From contig NZ_CP064266.1 in the NCBI RefSeq assembly GCF_022811845.1, positions 1,860,001 through 1,924,000 of the forward strand: a stretch of DNA of 64,000 nucleotides, written 5' to 3'. Positions within the stretch are counted from its first letter, which is position 1. Each line of letters starts with the position of its first letter. The notes under the pieces were generated by a model. It ran no database searches. It saw only the letters and a program-made list of their open reading frames with translations, and was not told where the DNA came from. Below, one piece after another: positions 50,954 through 59,712 of this stretch. Both the position numbers and the translations under genes were made by a program. This DNA comes from Bacillus pseudomycoides (GTDB taxonomy: Bacteria > Bacillota > Bacilli > Bacillales > Bacillaceae_G).

Positions 50954-51023
50954 AATTACTCGCTCCTTCCATATTCTTATTGAGAAAAAGAATCAAAATC
51001 GAAATCCCCATAAAACGACGAAA

Positions 51024-51047
51024 GCTGCCATCCATACGGATAGCAGC
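51024..51047. other. Hairpin in the leader of the ZosA-like gene
   Basis: GCTGC-C-ATCC (51024-51033), loop ATAC and GGAT-A-GCAGC (51038-51047) form a 9-bp stem with one mismatch. On the minus strand it is followed by TTTCGTCGTTTT. It could be an attenuator in the zosA leader or a weak terminator. Confidence 0.45.
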
Positions 51048-51079
51048 ATTTCTATTGAAACATTTTATCAGTTATTATC

Positions 51080-51094
51080 TTATAATTATTCTAT
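51080..51094. promoter_or_regulatory. PerR-box-like palindrome before zosA
   Basis: TTATAATTATTCTAT matches the PerR consensus TTATAATNATTATAA at 12 of 14 defined positions. It lies about 127 bp before the ZosA-like start. A/T-rich intergenic DNA gives chance matches, so this is tentative. Confidence 0.5.
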
Positions 51095-51222
51095 ATCATA
51101 TCATATGTTTCTCCTTGAGGATATGTTTTTGCTTATAGAAAAAATTGAAAAACTTGTTTTTTTAGCTTTCCTTTGGTATAAAAGAATATTGTTCATAAAA
51201 AGGTCGGAAAGGAAGACAACAA

Positions 51223-52173
51223 GTGAAAACAGAGAAATTTTTTACCCATCCGATTGGTGTATTTGTTGCAGCATTAGTAGCGACATTTCTATGGGGAAGC
51301 GCATTTCCTTTTATTAAATTAAGTTATGCTGAACTTGGAATTCAGCCACATGAAGTTGGCGAGCAAATATTATTTGCTGGTTATCGCTTTTTCTTATCAG
51401 GTGTGATGCTCTTATTCTTTTTTAAAGTGATAGGAAAAGATATGCATTTCAAAAAAGAAACAGGGAAGCAATTAGTACAAATTGGTTTGTTTCAAACATT
51501 CCTCCAATATGTGTGTTTTTATATTGGTATGAGTTACAGTTCTGGAATTGAAGGTGCTATTATTTCAGGGACATCATCTTTTTTCCAAATCTTACTCGCA
51601 CATTTTTTGTATAAAGACGATGCATTAAATATTCGCAAAGTGATCGGTGTGTCTATCGGTTTTTGTGGTGTGATTCTTGTGAATGTTCCAAGTGATGGGA
51701 GTATGGCGTTTCATTTTGGAATTGGTGAATTATTACTTTTGGTGGCCGCGATGATGTATTCATATGGAAATATATTAGCGAAAGAGGGAAGTAAAACATT
51801 AGATGTTGGGTATATGACAGCGTACCAGATGATTTTTGGATCTATCGGATTATTATGTATTGGTATTTTTCAAGTTGGATTTATACCTTTTGTATTCAGT
51901 ATGAAAGCACTACTTATGTTATTGTATTTATCCTTCTTATCAGCGGCAGGTTTCTGTATTTGGAATACAGTTATGAAATATAACAAGGTTGGAAAAGTAT
52001 CGATGTATATGTTCTTTATACCGGTATTTGGTGTTTTATTATCCAGTATGATTTTAGGAGAAGCAATACATTCATTTGTTTTATTTGGCTTAGCGTGCGT
52101 AGCAGCGGGGATTATCGTAGTAAATCGCACACCAAATATACAAAAAACAGAACAAGAGGAACAAGCAGCTTAA
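51223..52173 (+). CDS. EamA/DMT-family transporter
   Basis: This 316-residue permease has ten membrane helices arranged as two EamA repeats, each beginning with an FLWGSAFPFIK-like or GELLLLVAAMMYSYGNILAK-like segment. Family members export amino acids and metabolites; the substrate is unknown. The start is GTG 51223 behind GGAAAGGAAG. It is divergent from zosA. Confidence 0.88.
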   Translation: MKTEKFFTHPIGVFVAALVATFLWGSAFPFIKLSYAELGIQPHEVGEQILFAGYRFFLSGVMLLFFFKVIGKDMHFKKETGKQLVQIGLFQTFLQYVCFYIGMSYSSGIEGAIISGTSSFFQILLAHFLYKDDALNIRKVIGVSIGFCGVILVNVPSDGSMAFHFGIGELLLLVAAMMYSYGNILAKEGSKTLDVGYMTAYQMIFGSIGLLCIGIFQVGFIPFVFSMKALLMLLYLSFLSAAGFCIWNTVMKYNKVGKVSMYMFFIPVFGVLLSSMILGEAIHSFVLFGLACVAAGIIVVNRTPNIQKTEQEEQAA

Positions 52174-52312
52174 AGCAAGTGAGGTTATTATATTTTTACG
52201 CAAAAGAAGAACAGAAATGTTCTTTTTTTAAAAATTTTAGAGGAGAAAAAAAGGGAAAAATAAGTTATATCACGAAAGTACATTAATATCTGTTTATTGA
52301 GGAGTACATAGT

Positions 52313-52993
52313 ATGAATGAAATTTATATGTTATTAATTGGCCAAGTTATTTTATTTGTTTTTGGAGCATTTTTTGCGATGGCGAAGACAAGAAAAACTA
52401 GAAAAAATGAGCCATTGCCATTATTCATTCGTCTTACACTTAGTTTTTCGCTAACGGGTGGTGCGATTTGGATTTTGTTGCAAGATCCATCAGTAGAGTA
52501 TCACCAGTGGGTTGCGATTGGGATGACTTTATCTACGCTAGGTGATTTATTTATGGCGGGGCTCATTCCATTTGGACATCGATTAATCGGTGGTATGATT
52601 ACATTCGCAATTGCACATTGTTTTTATGTAACGGCATTTTTGCAAACGGGTATTTCATGGAAGGGATTCTGGATTGGCGTAATTGTCTACGGCTTATTTT
52701 TAATAATTGGCTGGTTCTTTTTTATTCGGAATCAAGGGCAAGATAAGTTGTTTACAGTTGGTGCACTTGTATATGGTTTATGGGTTGGTGGAATGGCATG
52801 CTTTGCATTTGCATTATACTATGCAAATAGTGGAATATGGTGGATCCCAGCATTTGGAGGACTATTATTTGTGATTTCTGATTTTATTATCGGTGTGACA
52901 GATATTGGTGATCGCAACATAAAGTATGATCCGCTTTGGGTTTGGTTAACATATGTTGCTGCACAGATGTGTATTGTATATGTTGGAATATAA
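52313..52993 (+). CDS. YhhN-family membrane protein, lysoplasmalogenase-like
   Basis: This 226-residue protein has about eight helices. The family's conserved acidic residues show in MTLSTLGDLFMAGLIPFG and LLFVISDFIIGVTDIGDR. The YhhN/TMEM86 family includes mammalian lysoplasmalogenase, which cleaves the vinyl-ether bond of lysoplasmalogens; the bacterial substrate is unknown. It starts behind TTGAGGAGTA and ends at a long terminator hairpin. Confidence 0.87.
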   Translation: MNEIYMLLIGQVILFVFGAFFAMAKTRKTRKNEPLPLFIRLTLSFSLTGGAIWILLQDPSVEYHQWVAIGMTLSTLGDLFMAGLIPFGHRLIGGMITFAIAHCFYVTAFLQTGISWKGFWIGVIVYGLFLIIGWFFFIRNQGQDKLFTVGALVYGLWVGGMACFAFALYYANSGIWWIPAFGGLLFVISDFIIGVTDIGDRNIKYDPLWVWLTYVAAQMCIVYVGI

Positions 52994-53048
52994 AAGAGGA
53001 TATCTCTAAAAGTAGCTATTGAGCTACTTTTGGGATATCCTCTTTTTT
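52992..53048. terminator. Long bidirectional terminator
   Basis: AAAAGAGGATATC and GATATCCTCTTTT form the outer stem, with AAAAGTAGCT and AGCTACTTTT as an inner stem. It separates convergent genes. Confidence 0.9.
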
Positions 53049-53057
53049 GATTACATA

Positions 53058-53342
53058 TTATGCTACAATGTTCTTTTGCTGTAAAGCGGAAAGACTATAT
53101 TCGTCAGCAGCTTTATAACCTTGAGATAATAGCTCATTAATGTATATTTTGTTATAAATAAAGCAGAAAACTAAATTAGAAAATCCGAATGTAAAAGCAC
53201 TTGCAAGTAAGATAATTAAAAACCATTTCCAATCCCCACGGAATATAGCAGGGAAAAATCCGAAGAAAAAGACAGTCCAACTAAAACCTAGTTTTGCCTG
53301 TTTAATTTGTCCAGTATTTTCGTTCCTTAACATAACTTTCAT
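53058..53342 (-). CDS. Small DUF2628-like membrane protein
   Basis: This 94-residue protein has two hydrophobic segments (WTVFFFGFFPAIFRGD and FLIILLASAFTFGFSNLVF) followed by YNKIYINELLSQGYKAADEY, a pattern seen in DUF2628/HrgC-like small proteins. The C-terminus is soluble. It starts behind AAGGAGGATTC on the minus strand and is monocistronic. Function is unknown. Confidence 0.6.
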   Translation of the reverse strand: MKVMLRNENTGQIKQAKLGFSWTVFFFGFFPAIFRGDWKWFLIILLASAFTFGFSNLVFCFIYNKIYINELLSQGYKAADEYSLSALQQKNIVA

Positions 53343-53542
53343 AAAAAATGAATCCTCCTTGGATTATATGTATTAATTTATAAAAAGACCAATCTAGTAT
53401 ATCAAAATCTTACATTTAAGAATATTATTCAGATTTATAAAATTTTATAGGTTTTATCTTATTCTTTCGGAATTTTGTGGAAATTAATAATAGAAACTAT
53501 CTATAATAAATGTAACAAAGGGAGAGGAATGAGAGATGGAAA

Positions 53543-54076
53543 ATGAAAAAGAAAAGTCGCTTTCGTGAGCTTTTTGAAATACTAGCTATTGCGTGTTTGT
53601 TGTTTTTTTTAGTGAAAATTTTTGTGTTTTTTCCAACAACTGTGCAGGGAGCATCTATGAGGCCAACATTGCAAGATGGGGATAAAGTAATTATTAATAA
53701 GTTAGCAAAGAGATTTGAAACCTATGAGCGTGAAGATATTATTGTAGTAAAGACTGATAATTTTTATGTAAAGAGGATTATTGGACTTCCAGGAGATGTA
53801 ATTGAGATGAAGAATGATCAATTATATGTAAATCATCAAGTGAAAAGTGAACCTTACCTGGATAAGAATAGAAAGCATGCGAAACAACTTCTTATTAATT
53901 TAACTGAAGACTTTGGTCCTATTACAATTCCAAAGGATAAGATTTTTGTTATGGGTGATAATCGGTTAGTGAGTAAAGATAGTCGTAATGGCTTAGGGCT
54001 GATTCATAAAACAGAAGTGCTTGGAACGTTAAAAACAATCTATTATCCGTTTGATCATATGAAAATTGTAAACTAG
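53543..54076 (+). CDS. lepB: Signal peptidase I
   Basis: This 177-residue type I signal peptidase has one N-terminal membrane anchor (about 12-30). The catalytic Ser38 lies in VQGASMRPTL, Lys77 in FYVKRIIGLPGD, and box E reads MGDNRLVSKDSRNGLG. It cuts signal peptides from exported proteins on the outer face. Bacilli carry several SipS/SipT-like copies; this is one of the chromosomal paralogs. It is followed at 14 bp by a gene of unknown function that may be co-transcribed. Confidence 0.95.
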   Translation: MKKKSRFRELFEILAIACLLFFLVKIFVFFPTTVQGASMRPTLQDGDKVIINKLAKRFETYEREDIIVVKTDNFYVKRIIGLPGDVIEMKNDQLYVNHQVKSEPYLDKNRKHAKQLLINLTEDFGPITIPKDKIFVMGDNRLVSKDSRNGLGLIHKTEVLGTLKTIYYPFDHMKIVN

Positions 54077-54090
54077 AAGGAAGTGATAAT

Positions 54091-54513
54091 ATGGAGGATA
54101 TTATTGGACACATTCTAGTAGGGATTGGTCGGGCAGCAATTGCATTAGGTGAAGTATGTGCTGATGCGAGTAAAGGCATTGTGAGAGGGACTATTGGTGT
54201 TGTAAAAGTAGCTGGGGACTTTATGTTAGATGAAGTAGTAGAGCAAGTGCTGGAGAGATTAGTTGAACGAGAAAAACGGAAAAAGAAAAGAATACAGCGG
54301 CATATGGAAAAGCTAAAGAGGTACACATGGTTCAAAGTTTTATATGAGGATAAGCGCTGCCGGGAAGTTCTAAATTATAATGAAGCATATAGAGATTTAT
54401 TAAGTAAGCGTCGGTATATACATAAGTTAATTCATAAAGAAGACGAGAGAAAGAAGTTCATTCAGCGTGTAAGAGTTGATGCAAAGGTTAATGATGTTAT
54501 TTGGGATATGTGA
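54091..54513 (+). CDS. Hypothetical basic protein, 140 residues
   Basis: I do not recognise this protein. It has an amphipathic or weakly hydrophobic N-terminus (GHILVGIGRAAIALGEV and GIVRGTIGVVKVAGDFML) and a strongly basic, helical C-terminal half (EREKRKKKRIQRHMEKLKRY). It has no signal peptide. It lies 14 bp after lepB behind GGAAGTGA, so coupling to signal peptidase expression is likely; a functional link is unknown. Confidence 0.6.
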   Translation: MEDIIGHILVGIGRAAIALGEVCADASKGIVRGTIGVVKVAGDFMLDEVVEQVLERLVEREKRKKKRIQRHMEKLKRYTWFKVLYEDKRCREVLNYNEAYRDLLSKRRYIHKLIHKEDERKKFIQRVRVDAKVNDVIWDM

Positions 54514-54522
54514 AATAGAATA

Positions 54523-54567
54523 TAACCAAAAAACCAAGCAATTGTTACAAATTGCTTGGTTTTTTCT
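54523..54567. terminator. Bidirectional terminator
   Basis: AAAACCAAGCAATT and AATTGCTTGGTTTT pair around a short loop between convergent genes, with T tracts on both strands. Confidence 0.92.
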
Positions 54568-54573
54568 ACGTAT

Positions 54574-57366
54574 TTAAACTGTAGGAGCCTCATTCTTTAC
54601 GATTTTTAAAGAAGGGGCATCATCATTTGTGTCATTTAGCATGAACTTGTATTGCAATAACTGTAATTTAAACAATGCTAAAGGATCATGGTATGTTTCG
54701 GGATTTGTTCGTAGTTTTGTTAGTACATTTTCGTCCTGATTTATTTCGAGATGTGCTGCTTCCACAGTCTGCTTTAATATGCTGAGAGGTTCTTTAAAGA
54801 ACATCATAATATCACGTTCTAATGCGCTTTCGAATAATTCAAATTGAAGGAAGAACTGTTCAGAAATTATTGTTGTTACCTCTGTATAGTCTTCAGTCTC
54901 AATATAATTTTTGTATTTGTTGTAAAGCATAGATTGATTTTTCTGCATGTTACCGAATAGTTTTCCAGCACTTTTTAACAGGAATTGTGTTGGTGTAAAG
55001 CGTAGTAAAATATTTACGTCAGCAACTGTGATTCGATTCGTCATTCTTGCAACATCTCGGCGCCAATCATCAAGTAATTGAAAATCACATGGTAATTTCA
55101 GGCGCTCTTCTTCGTATAATTTATTAAATGTTTCACTCATTTCATCTAAATAAGATTGGCCTTGAATAAATTCATTATGTGCTGTTTCGATCCACTCCTG
55201 AATAGAATGCGTAAACTTAGGTAATATCACTTGTTGTAAATGTTTTTGAATTCTTTCATTCATTGCTGTATTTAGTTCTTCGGGAACTTGTTTAAAGTCA
55301 CTGTCTTCATGAACCAGATCAGAGCAGCTCTGCAATAATTCAGGGATTTGAGCATGGAGATCATGTATAATTTCATCTTTTGTTAAACGATATGAGTCTG
55401 TAATAGAGCGAGTCTTATCTTTCTCAATAGCATTTAAGTTATTAATAAATCCATTTAGTTTCACTAAAATGTGTTTGTTCCAACGTATTGACTTTACTAA
55501 CGTATTTTCTAATTGTACGCGTTCATTTAAGAGATAGGTGATGGTCTTTTGAATAAACCATAATAGTTTTTCTGTGCGCTCTTTTTTTATATTTCTATTA
55601 TTAAAGTTTGAAGTAATGAATTCCGTTAAATCACTTAACTGCCCGGTGCTCTCGTGTAAAGGTGAGTAAAGGAATACGCGTGCATTTGGGAAATGTACCC
55701 GTATTTGAGACTCGGTTTCAATTAGCTTTCTATTTGCTGCTTCCTCACTAATAGGCGTATCGATTGTATTTACAACAAAATGAACTTGTAAAGTTGGCAG
55801 TTGTTCTTGCATGTACAATAGTGTATCGATTTCTTTCTCAAGTAAAGATGAAGAGGTATTAAGAACATATAATAGGTTATCGGCTGTGTGTAAGTAATCA
55901 AGATTTATATTTTCTTTATTTCCATTTCCATCAAAATCTGGTGTAACGATAAATGAGAATTTATTCTTTCGTAAAAATCTACATGGTAGTTTAAATTCAA
56001 TACATTTCTGCTCAGATTCTGATTTTGGAGGAACGGCTAGCATTTCGTAAAATCCATCCAAATTAGAAGTCTTTCGTATTGTTAAATCGGTGAGTTCTGT
56101 AAATTCTGTCTGCGCATTATCTTTAAATACGATAGCGGCCTTAGAGGAATCTTTTAGTATACTTTCTCCTAGTATAGAATTGATAAAGGATGATTTACTC
56201 TTATCATTTGTACCTGCAACGAGAACTTGTTGTACATTTATATCAGAAAGTTCTCGAACAAGCCATGTGAAAGAATGACTTAAGTCTACATCATTCTTTT
56301 CTGCCCATACGACAATTGTTTCAAAAAGATTTGAAACCTTGTTTAAGTCAACTGCGTTATATATTGTTGAACTAGAAAGGAGCGTTTCAGCGCTTTTTAC
56401 AAGTAATGTATCAAGGCTCTTAGGTGAAATCTCATTCCATGCTAATGTTGCGGCAGAAACAAATAGAGAATGTTCTGCTCTTGTTAAGCTGAACCAATTC
56501 GTTAACAAGTCTGGAATAAGTTCTTGCAGTTCATGCATCAAGTATTGTCCTGTAATTAATTCGCAGTATGTGTCTTGATAAAGAGTAACAATTTCATCCC
56601 ATGCATCGTAAGAATCTACTTCGACGTGTAAAAATAGGTGATTGATTGTTTGAATCCATACTAAGTAGGTTGGCTCATCTTGGTAGCTTTTCCAAAGCGA
56701 TGAGACAAGTTGCTTAAATTGAACTGAATTGACTGTATATAACACTTTTAGTGCTTCATAAAAATATTTTGGTTTCATTTGTTTCGTGAATCCTTGGTTC
56801 ACATAACTTGTTAACAGTTCAAACCAATGTAATGATTTCGTTCGAATTCCTTCTTGAATAGCAAGGTCAATGGCATTGTTCCAATCTTGCTGTTTTTCAT
56901 AAAAGGAGCGAGCAATAGCAGTAATATTTGGATAGTCTGGTTGGAAAGCAACAGCTTCACTAATGACCTTAAAAACAAGTCCTAAACGATTTTGTTCCAT
57001 GTATAGAGAAAGAAGCTGCAAAGACACTTCCATCGTTAATGTGATGTCTTCTGCTTGAATCGACGTATAGATTTCTTCTGCTATTGAAAATAACCCTAAT
57101 TCAAAATAAGCATCTGCTATATTTTTTTTTGCCCATAGTGAGAGATCATTGTTTACTTTCTCCCATTTGAAAATGGCTGTTTCGAAATCTTTATGGTGAT
57201 AATTAATTTCTCCTTGTGCGAAACGAACGTTAGAGATATTGGAAAAATTATTTTTAGCTTCATTTACATATGCTTCCCCAAGTACTTGAGGAGCTTGAGT
57301 AGAATCCTGTTCAGTTAAAAATATTTCATAATATGCCTTTTGAATCAATTGTTTTTCTATGGTCAT
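54574..57366 (-). CDS. TPR-repeat protein with dynamin-like GTPase domain
   Basis: This 930-residue protein has no signal peptide. Residues about 1-340 are helical repeats of TPR type (for example NISNVRFAQGEINYHHKDFE and KKNIADAYFELGLFSIAEEI). A GTPase-like core starts at VLVAGTNDKSKSSFINSILG (381-400), where the P-loop GxxxxGKS reads G385-TNDK-S390-K-S, so the usual second Gly is Ser. TPDFDG (475-480) stands where dynamins have DTPG, and VVNTID (531-536) fits the N/TKxD motif. The C-terminal 330 residues are long helices, as in dynamin stalks. Bacterial dynamin-like proteins remodel membranes and in B. subtilis (DynA) help tolerate phage. Nucleotide binding may be weak here. It stands alone behind GGGGGAAA. 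Confidence 0.72.
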   Translation of the reverse strand: MTIEKQLIQKAYYEIFLTEQDSTQAPQVLGEAYVNEAKNNFSNISNVRFAQGEINYHHKDFETAIFKWEKVNNDLSLWAKKNIADAYFELGLFSIAEEIYTSIQAEDITLTMEVSLQLLSLYMEQNRLGLVFKVISEAVAFQPDYPNITAIARSFYEKQQDWNNAIDLAIQEGIRTKSLHWFELLTSYVNQGFTKQMKPKYFYEALKVLYTVNSVQFKQLVSSLWKSYQDEPTYLVWIQTINHLFLHVEVDSYDAWDEIVTLYQDTYCELITGQYLMHELQELIPDLLTNWFSLTRAEHSLFVSAATLAWNEISPKSLDTLLVKSAETLLSSSTIYNAVDLNKVSNLFETIVVWAEKNDVDLSHSFTWLVRELSDINVQQVLVAGTNDKSKSSFINSILGESILKDSSKAAIVFKDNAQTEFTELTDLTIRKTSNLDGFYEMLAVPPKSESEQKCIEFKLPCRFLRKNKFSFIVTPDFDGNGNKENINLDYLHTADNLLYVLNTSSSLLEKEIDTLLYMQEQLPTLQVHFVVNTIDTPISEEAANRKLIETESQIRVHFPNARVFLYSPLHESTGQLSDLTEFITSNFNNRNIKKERTEKLLWFIQKTITYLLNERVQLENTLVKSIRWNKHILVKLNGFINNLNAIEKDKTRSITDSYRLTKDEIIHDLHAQIPELLQSCSDLVHEDSDFKQVPEELNTAMNERIQKHLQQVILPKFTHSIQEWIETAHNEFIQGQSYLDEMSETFNKLYEEERLKLPCDFQLLDDWRRDVARMTNRITVADVNILLRFTPTQFLLKSAGKLFGNMQKNQSMLYNKYKNYIETEDYTEVTTIISEQFFLQFELFESALERDIMMFFKEPLSILKQTVEAAHLEINQDENVLTKLRTNPETYHDPLALFKLQLLQYKFMLNDTNDDAPSLKIVKNEAPTV

Positions 57367-57796
57367 GTTTTTTCCCCCTGTATAATTTTAAAAAATGATT
57401 TTTATGTAAAAGGGTGCACAGTACTCTATACGGATAGAAGCTGCACTTTATCGTTTTAAATATATGTTTAATGTCTATATCATTTTTCTTGAGAGTCAAA
57501 CCGTTGCTAAATATAACTTTTCTTTATTGTAACAAAAATCCCGCTTGTGAAGTCGGATTTTCTTATAATTATGAAGTGAAGTATGGATTTTTCACGTTAT
57601 TAGTGGACAAGATGCACCGATACTTCAAGATTCTGAAAAACGCAGATTACCAGTGAAAAATTTCATTACAGGTCAAACGAATAGGAGTAGTGTTCATTAT
57701 AAAAACAATGTATAGTGAATATGTATACCATGTTTGCTTAAACGATAGAGAGGGCACAATATGGAATAACGATCGTGCATAGGATGTGTCATCCGA
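57367..57796. other. 430-bp intergenic region with no clear gene
   Basis: Between the divergent TPR-dynamin and DedA genes I see only a weak hairpin (AAAATCCCGCTT with GAAGTCGGATTTT, about 57534-57562) and A/T-rich sequence that must hold both promoters. A 61-codon open frame at 57471 has no ribosome binding site and odd composition. No riboswitch was recognised. Confidence 0.6.
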
Positions 57797-58393
57797 ATGG
57801 AACAACATATTGGTGAGTTAATCGCACATTATGGATATTTCGGAATTATTATAGCTCTTGCGGGTGGAATTGTAGGTCTACCAATACCAGATGAATTTTT
57901 ACTGACTTTTGTTGGTTATAATATTTCGAAAGGAATTATGTCAGCAGCTGCTGCTTTTCTAAGTGGAATGGCTGGCGCGATACTTGGAATTACTTTGAGT
58001 TATATACTTGGGTTAAGACTTGGACTACCTGTATTAAAAAAATATGGTCCGAAGATACGAATTAAAGAAAAGCAAATTGAAAAAACGCATGTTTTGTTTG
58101 AAAAATATGGTCCCTTTTTATTAATGATCGGATATTTTATACCAGGAGTTCGTCATTTAACTGCCTATTTTGCTGGTATGTCGAATTTAACGTTTTGGAG
58201 ATTTTGTCTATACGCATACGGTGGTGCTCTCATTTGGATTAGCATTTTTATTGGACTCGGATGGAAGCTTGGAGAGAACTGGCGCTTTGTTGAATATAGT
58301 TTGCAACATTATGGAATGTGGATTTTAATTATTTCAGTAGCCGTCGTACTTATTGTATGGCTCTACATAAGAAAGAAAAAAACCGCTAGTTAA
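57797..58393 (+). CDS. DedA-family membrane protein
   Basis: This 198-residue protein has the DedA/VTT pattern with about five helices: GGIVGLPIPDEFLLTFVG, the re-entrant FLSGMAGAILGITLSYILG, KYGPFLLMIGYFIPGVRHL with the conserved G-x-F-x-P-G-x-R, and YAYGGALIWISIFIGLGW. DedA proteins flip undecaprenyl phosphate or phosphatidylethanolamine across the membrane (UptA in bacilli). The start is ATG 57797 with AGGATGTG 8 bp upstream. Confidence 0.9.
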   Translation: MEQHIGELIAHYGYFGIIIALAGGIVGLPIPDEFLLTFVGYNISKGIMSAAAAFLSGMAGAILGITLSYILGLRLGLPVLKKYGPKIRIKEKQIEKTHVLFEKYGPFLLMIGYFIPGVRHLTAYFAGMSNLTFWRFCLYAYGGALIWISIFIGLGWKLGENWRFVEYSLQHYGMWILIISVAVVLIVWLYIRKKKTAS

Positions 58394-58401
58394 GCGTTTT
58401 T

Positions 58402-58729
58402 TTAGCTGAAAGCAATGAAGAGGACGCCTGCTGTAATACATACAACACCTATTCCAGTCATGAAATTTAATTTTTCACCTAGTATAATCATTGCAAGAAT
58501 GATTGAAAATACAACACTTAATTTATCTACAGGGGCAACTTGTGAAACTTTTTCTGTTTTTAAAGCGAGAAAATAAAATAGCCATGATGATGGAACGAAT
58601 AGTTGTTGCCACGCTGGTATCGATTCCTTCTAATCCTAATTTTCCGAAAATGGATACAAGTGCTGCAGCAATTGCTGATATGAAAAAGGATCTGACCACT
58701 CCTATCCATGGCTGGGCGTTCTTGTTCAG
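58402..58729 (-). pseudogene. Broken EamA-family transporter
   Basis: On the minus strand a CTG (58729-58727) stands where ATG is expected, then NKNAQPWIGVVRSFFISAIA and LVSIFGKLGLEGIDTSVATT. The frame then breaks near 58580, and the C-terminal part SWLFYFLALKTEKVSQVAPV, DKLSVVFSIILAMIILGEKL and GIGVVCITAGVLFIAFS continues in another frame to the stop at 58402. About 30 residues are missing at the break. An intact homologue has about 140 residues. Start-codon loss plus deletion and frameshift make it a pseudogene. Confidence 0.85.
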
Positions 58730-58783
58730 TAAAAAAATTTATATTGGTTATTTAATTCGTATTGATGTAGAAATATAGCTATA

Positions 58784-58829
58784 AAAGAGTAAAAGGCCCA
58801 CCTAACAGGTGAGCCTTTTACTCTTTTAT
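58784..58829. terminator. Bidirectional terminator
   Basis: AAAAGAGTAAAAGGC-CCACCT and AGGTGA-GCCTTTTACTCTTTT form a long stem with loop AAC. It ends the small minus-strand gene at 58826. Confidence 0.88.
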
Positions 58830-58975
58830 TCTGCAATTTCTTCATATAAAAAGTACGTTACATTATAAATGTGTTCTACTTCATCATCTGTCATAAATAA
58901 AAGTTCTTCACGCTCAATTCCTTTTTTCTTTTCGATAAACTCAATCATATTTTTCCGTTCTTCTCTTTTCATCAT
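58826..58975 (-). CDS. BH0509-family small protein, 49 residues
   Basis: ATG 58975 lies 9 bp after GGGAGG on the minus strand. The peptide MMKREERKNMIEFIEKKKGI continues with EREELLFMTDDEVEHIYN and ends FLYEEIAE. This matches the BH0509 family of 45-50-residue acidic proteins found in bacilli, whose role is unknown. Length, site and terminator support a real gene. Confidence 0.82.
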   Translation of the reverse strand: MMKREERKNMIEFIEKKKGIEREELLFMTDDEVEHIYNVTYFLYEEIAE

Positions 58976-59091
58976 TTTCTTTCTCCTCCCAATCTGTTTT
59001 AATACAGTTTATTTAAGTTGATACTATTATATAACAGAATCTTTAGAAAGTTCCATCTTTTTTATATTTTTTTTTGTAAGAACTTTTCGAC

Positions 59092-59122
59092 AAAACAAGC
59101 CCTTTTAACGGGGCTTGTTTTC
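59092..59122. terminator. Terminator
   Basis: AAAACAAGCCC (59092-59102) pairs with GGGCTTGTTTT (59111-59121). It ends the minus-strand gene at 59126. Confidence 0.88.
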
Positions 59123-59125
59123 GTA

Positions 59126-59542
59126 CTAAAGTCGTAAAAACTCCGGCTGAGTCGTACCAGCACTATCGATGTAATAAATTGTATTGGGATTGATTTTTAT
59201 AAGTATATAGTTAGGATCTTCTGGACCGAGTAGCCAACGTTTTAAGCTGTTGTTCCAAAATTTACTTTTTAACGTCGGGTCTTCTTCAATTGAAGCAGTG
59301 CCTTCTACTTCAAGATAATTTTCATCCCATTTCTTTCCTTCTCTTCCAAGTAGCACATGCACATTGGAGTTTTGTTGAATATCGGCTACCTTTTTGGCAT
59401 TACGATCTGTTGCGGCATATAGTACAAAGTCTTCATGAAAAAACATCATAAAACAGCTATGTGGCTTATTCTCACGAATGGTAGCTAATACACCTGTTCT
59501 TTGTCCTTGAATAATAGTTGCAATTTTTTCTTTTAAGTGCAT
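59126..59542 (-). CDS. Pyridoxamine 5'-phosphate-oxidase-like flavin/heme split-barrel protein
   Basis: This 138-residue protein has the split-barrel opening IIQGQRTGVLATIRENKPHS with CFMMFFHEDFVLYAATDRNA and KVADIQQNSNVHVLLG, typical of general-stress PNPOx-like proteins (YdaG/YhbP type). It likely binds a flavin or F420-like cofactor; PLP synthesis is not implied. It starts behind AAAGAGGTTAA on the minus strand. Confidence 0.88.
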   Translation of the reverse strand: MHLKEKIATIIQGQRTGVLATIRENKPHSCFMMFFHEDFVLYAATDRNAKKVADIQQNSNVHVLLGREGKKWDENYLEVEGTASIEEDPTLKSKFWNNSLKRWLLGPEDPNYILIKINPNTIYYIDSAGTTQPEFLRL

Positions 59543-59712
59543 TTTTTAACCTCTTTCTATTACCTAAAATTTTTGTGTGGAAAAATGTATGACCTTTTAT
59601 ACTTTTTTCTTCAAGTGCATTTTTTAAACGTAATTGTGATGAAATGGGACAAGTTAGGAGAAGAATAAAGATAGTAGTGAGGAGAAATACATACGATGGA
59701 AGGATGGAAAAT

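Noticed and set aside
57471..57656. 61-codon open frame
   Set aside because: No ribosome binding site, odd composition and no family; most likely chance.
57367..57796. Possible riboswitch or leader RNA before dedA
   Set aside because: No conserved aptamer core could be matched by eye and no terminator precedes the start codon.
58503..58778. Plus-strand frame of 91 codons
   Set aside because: It is the reverse of a clearly recognisable EamA pseudogene on the minus strand.
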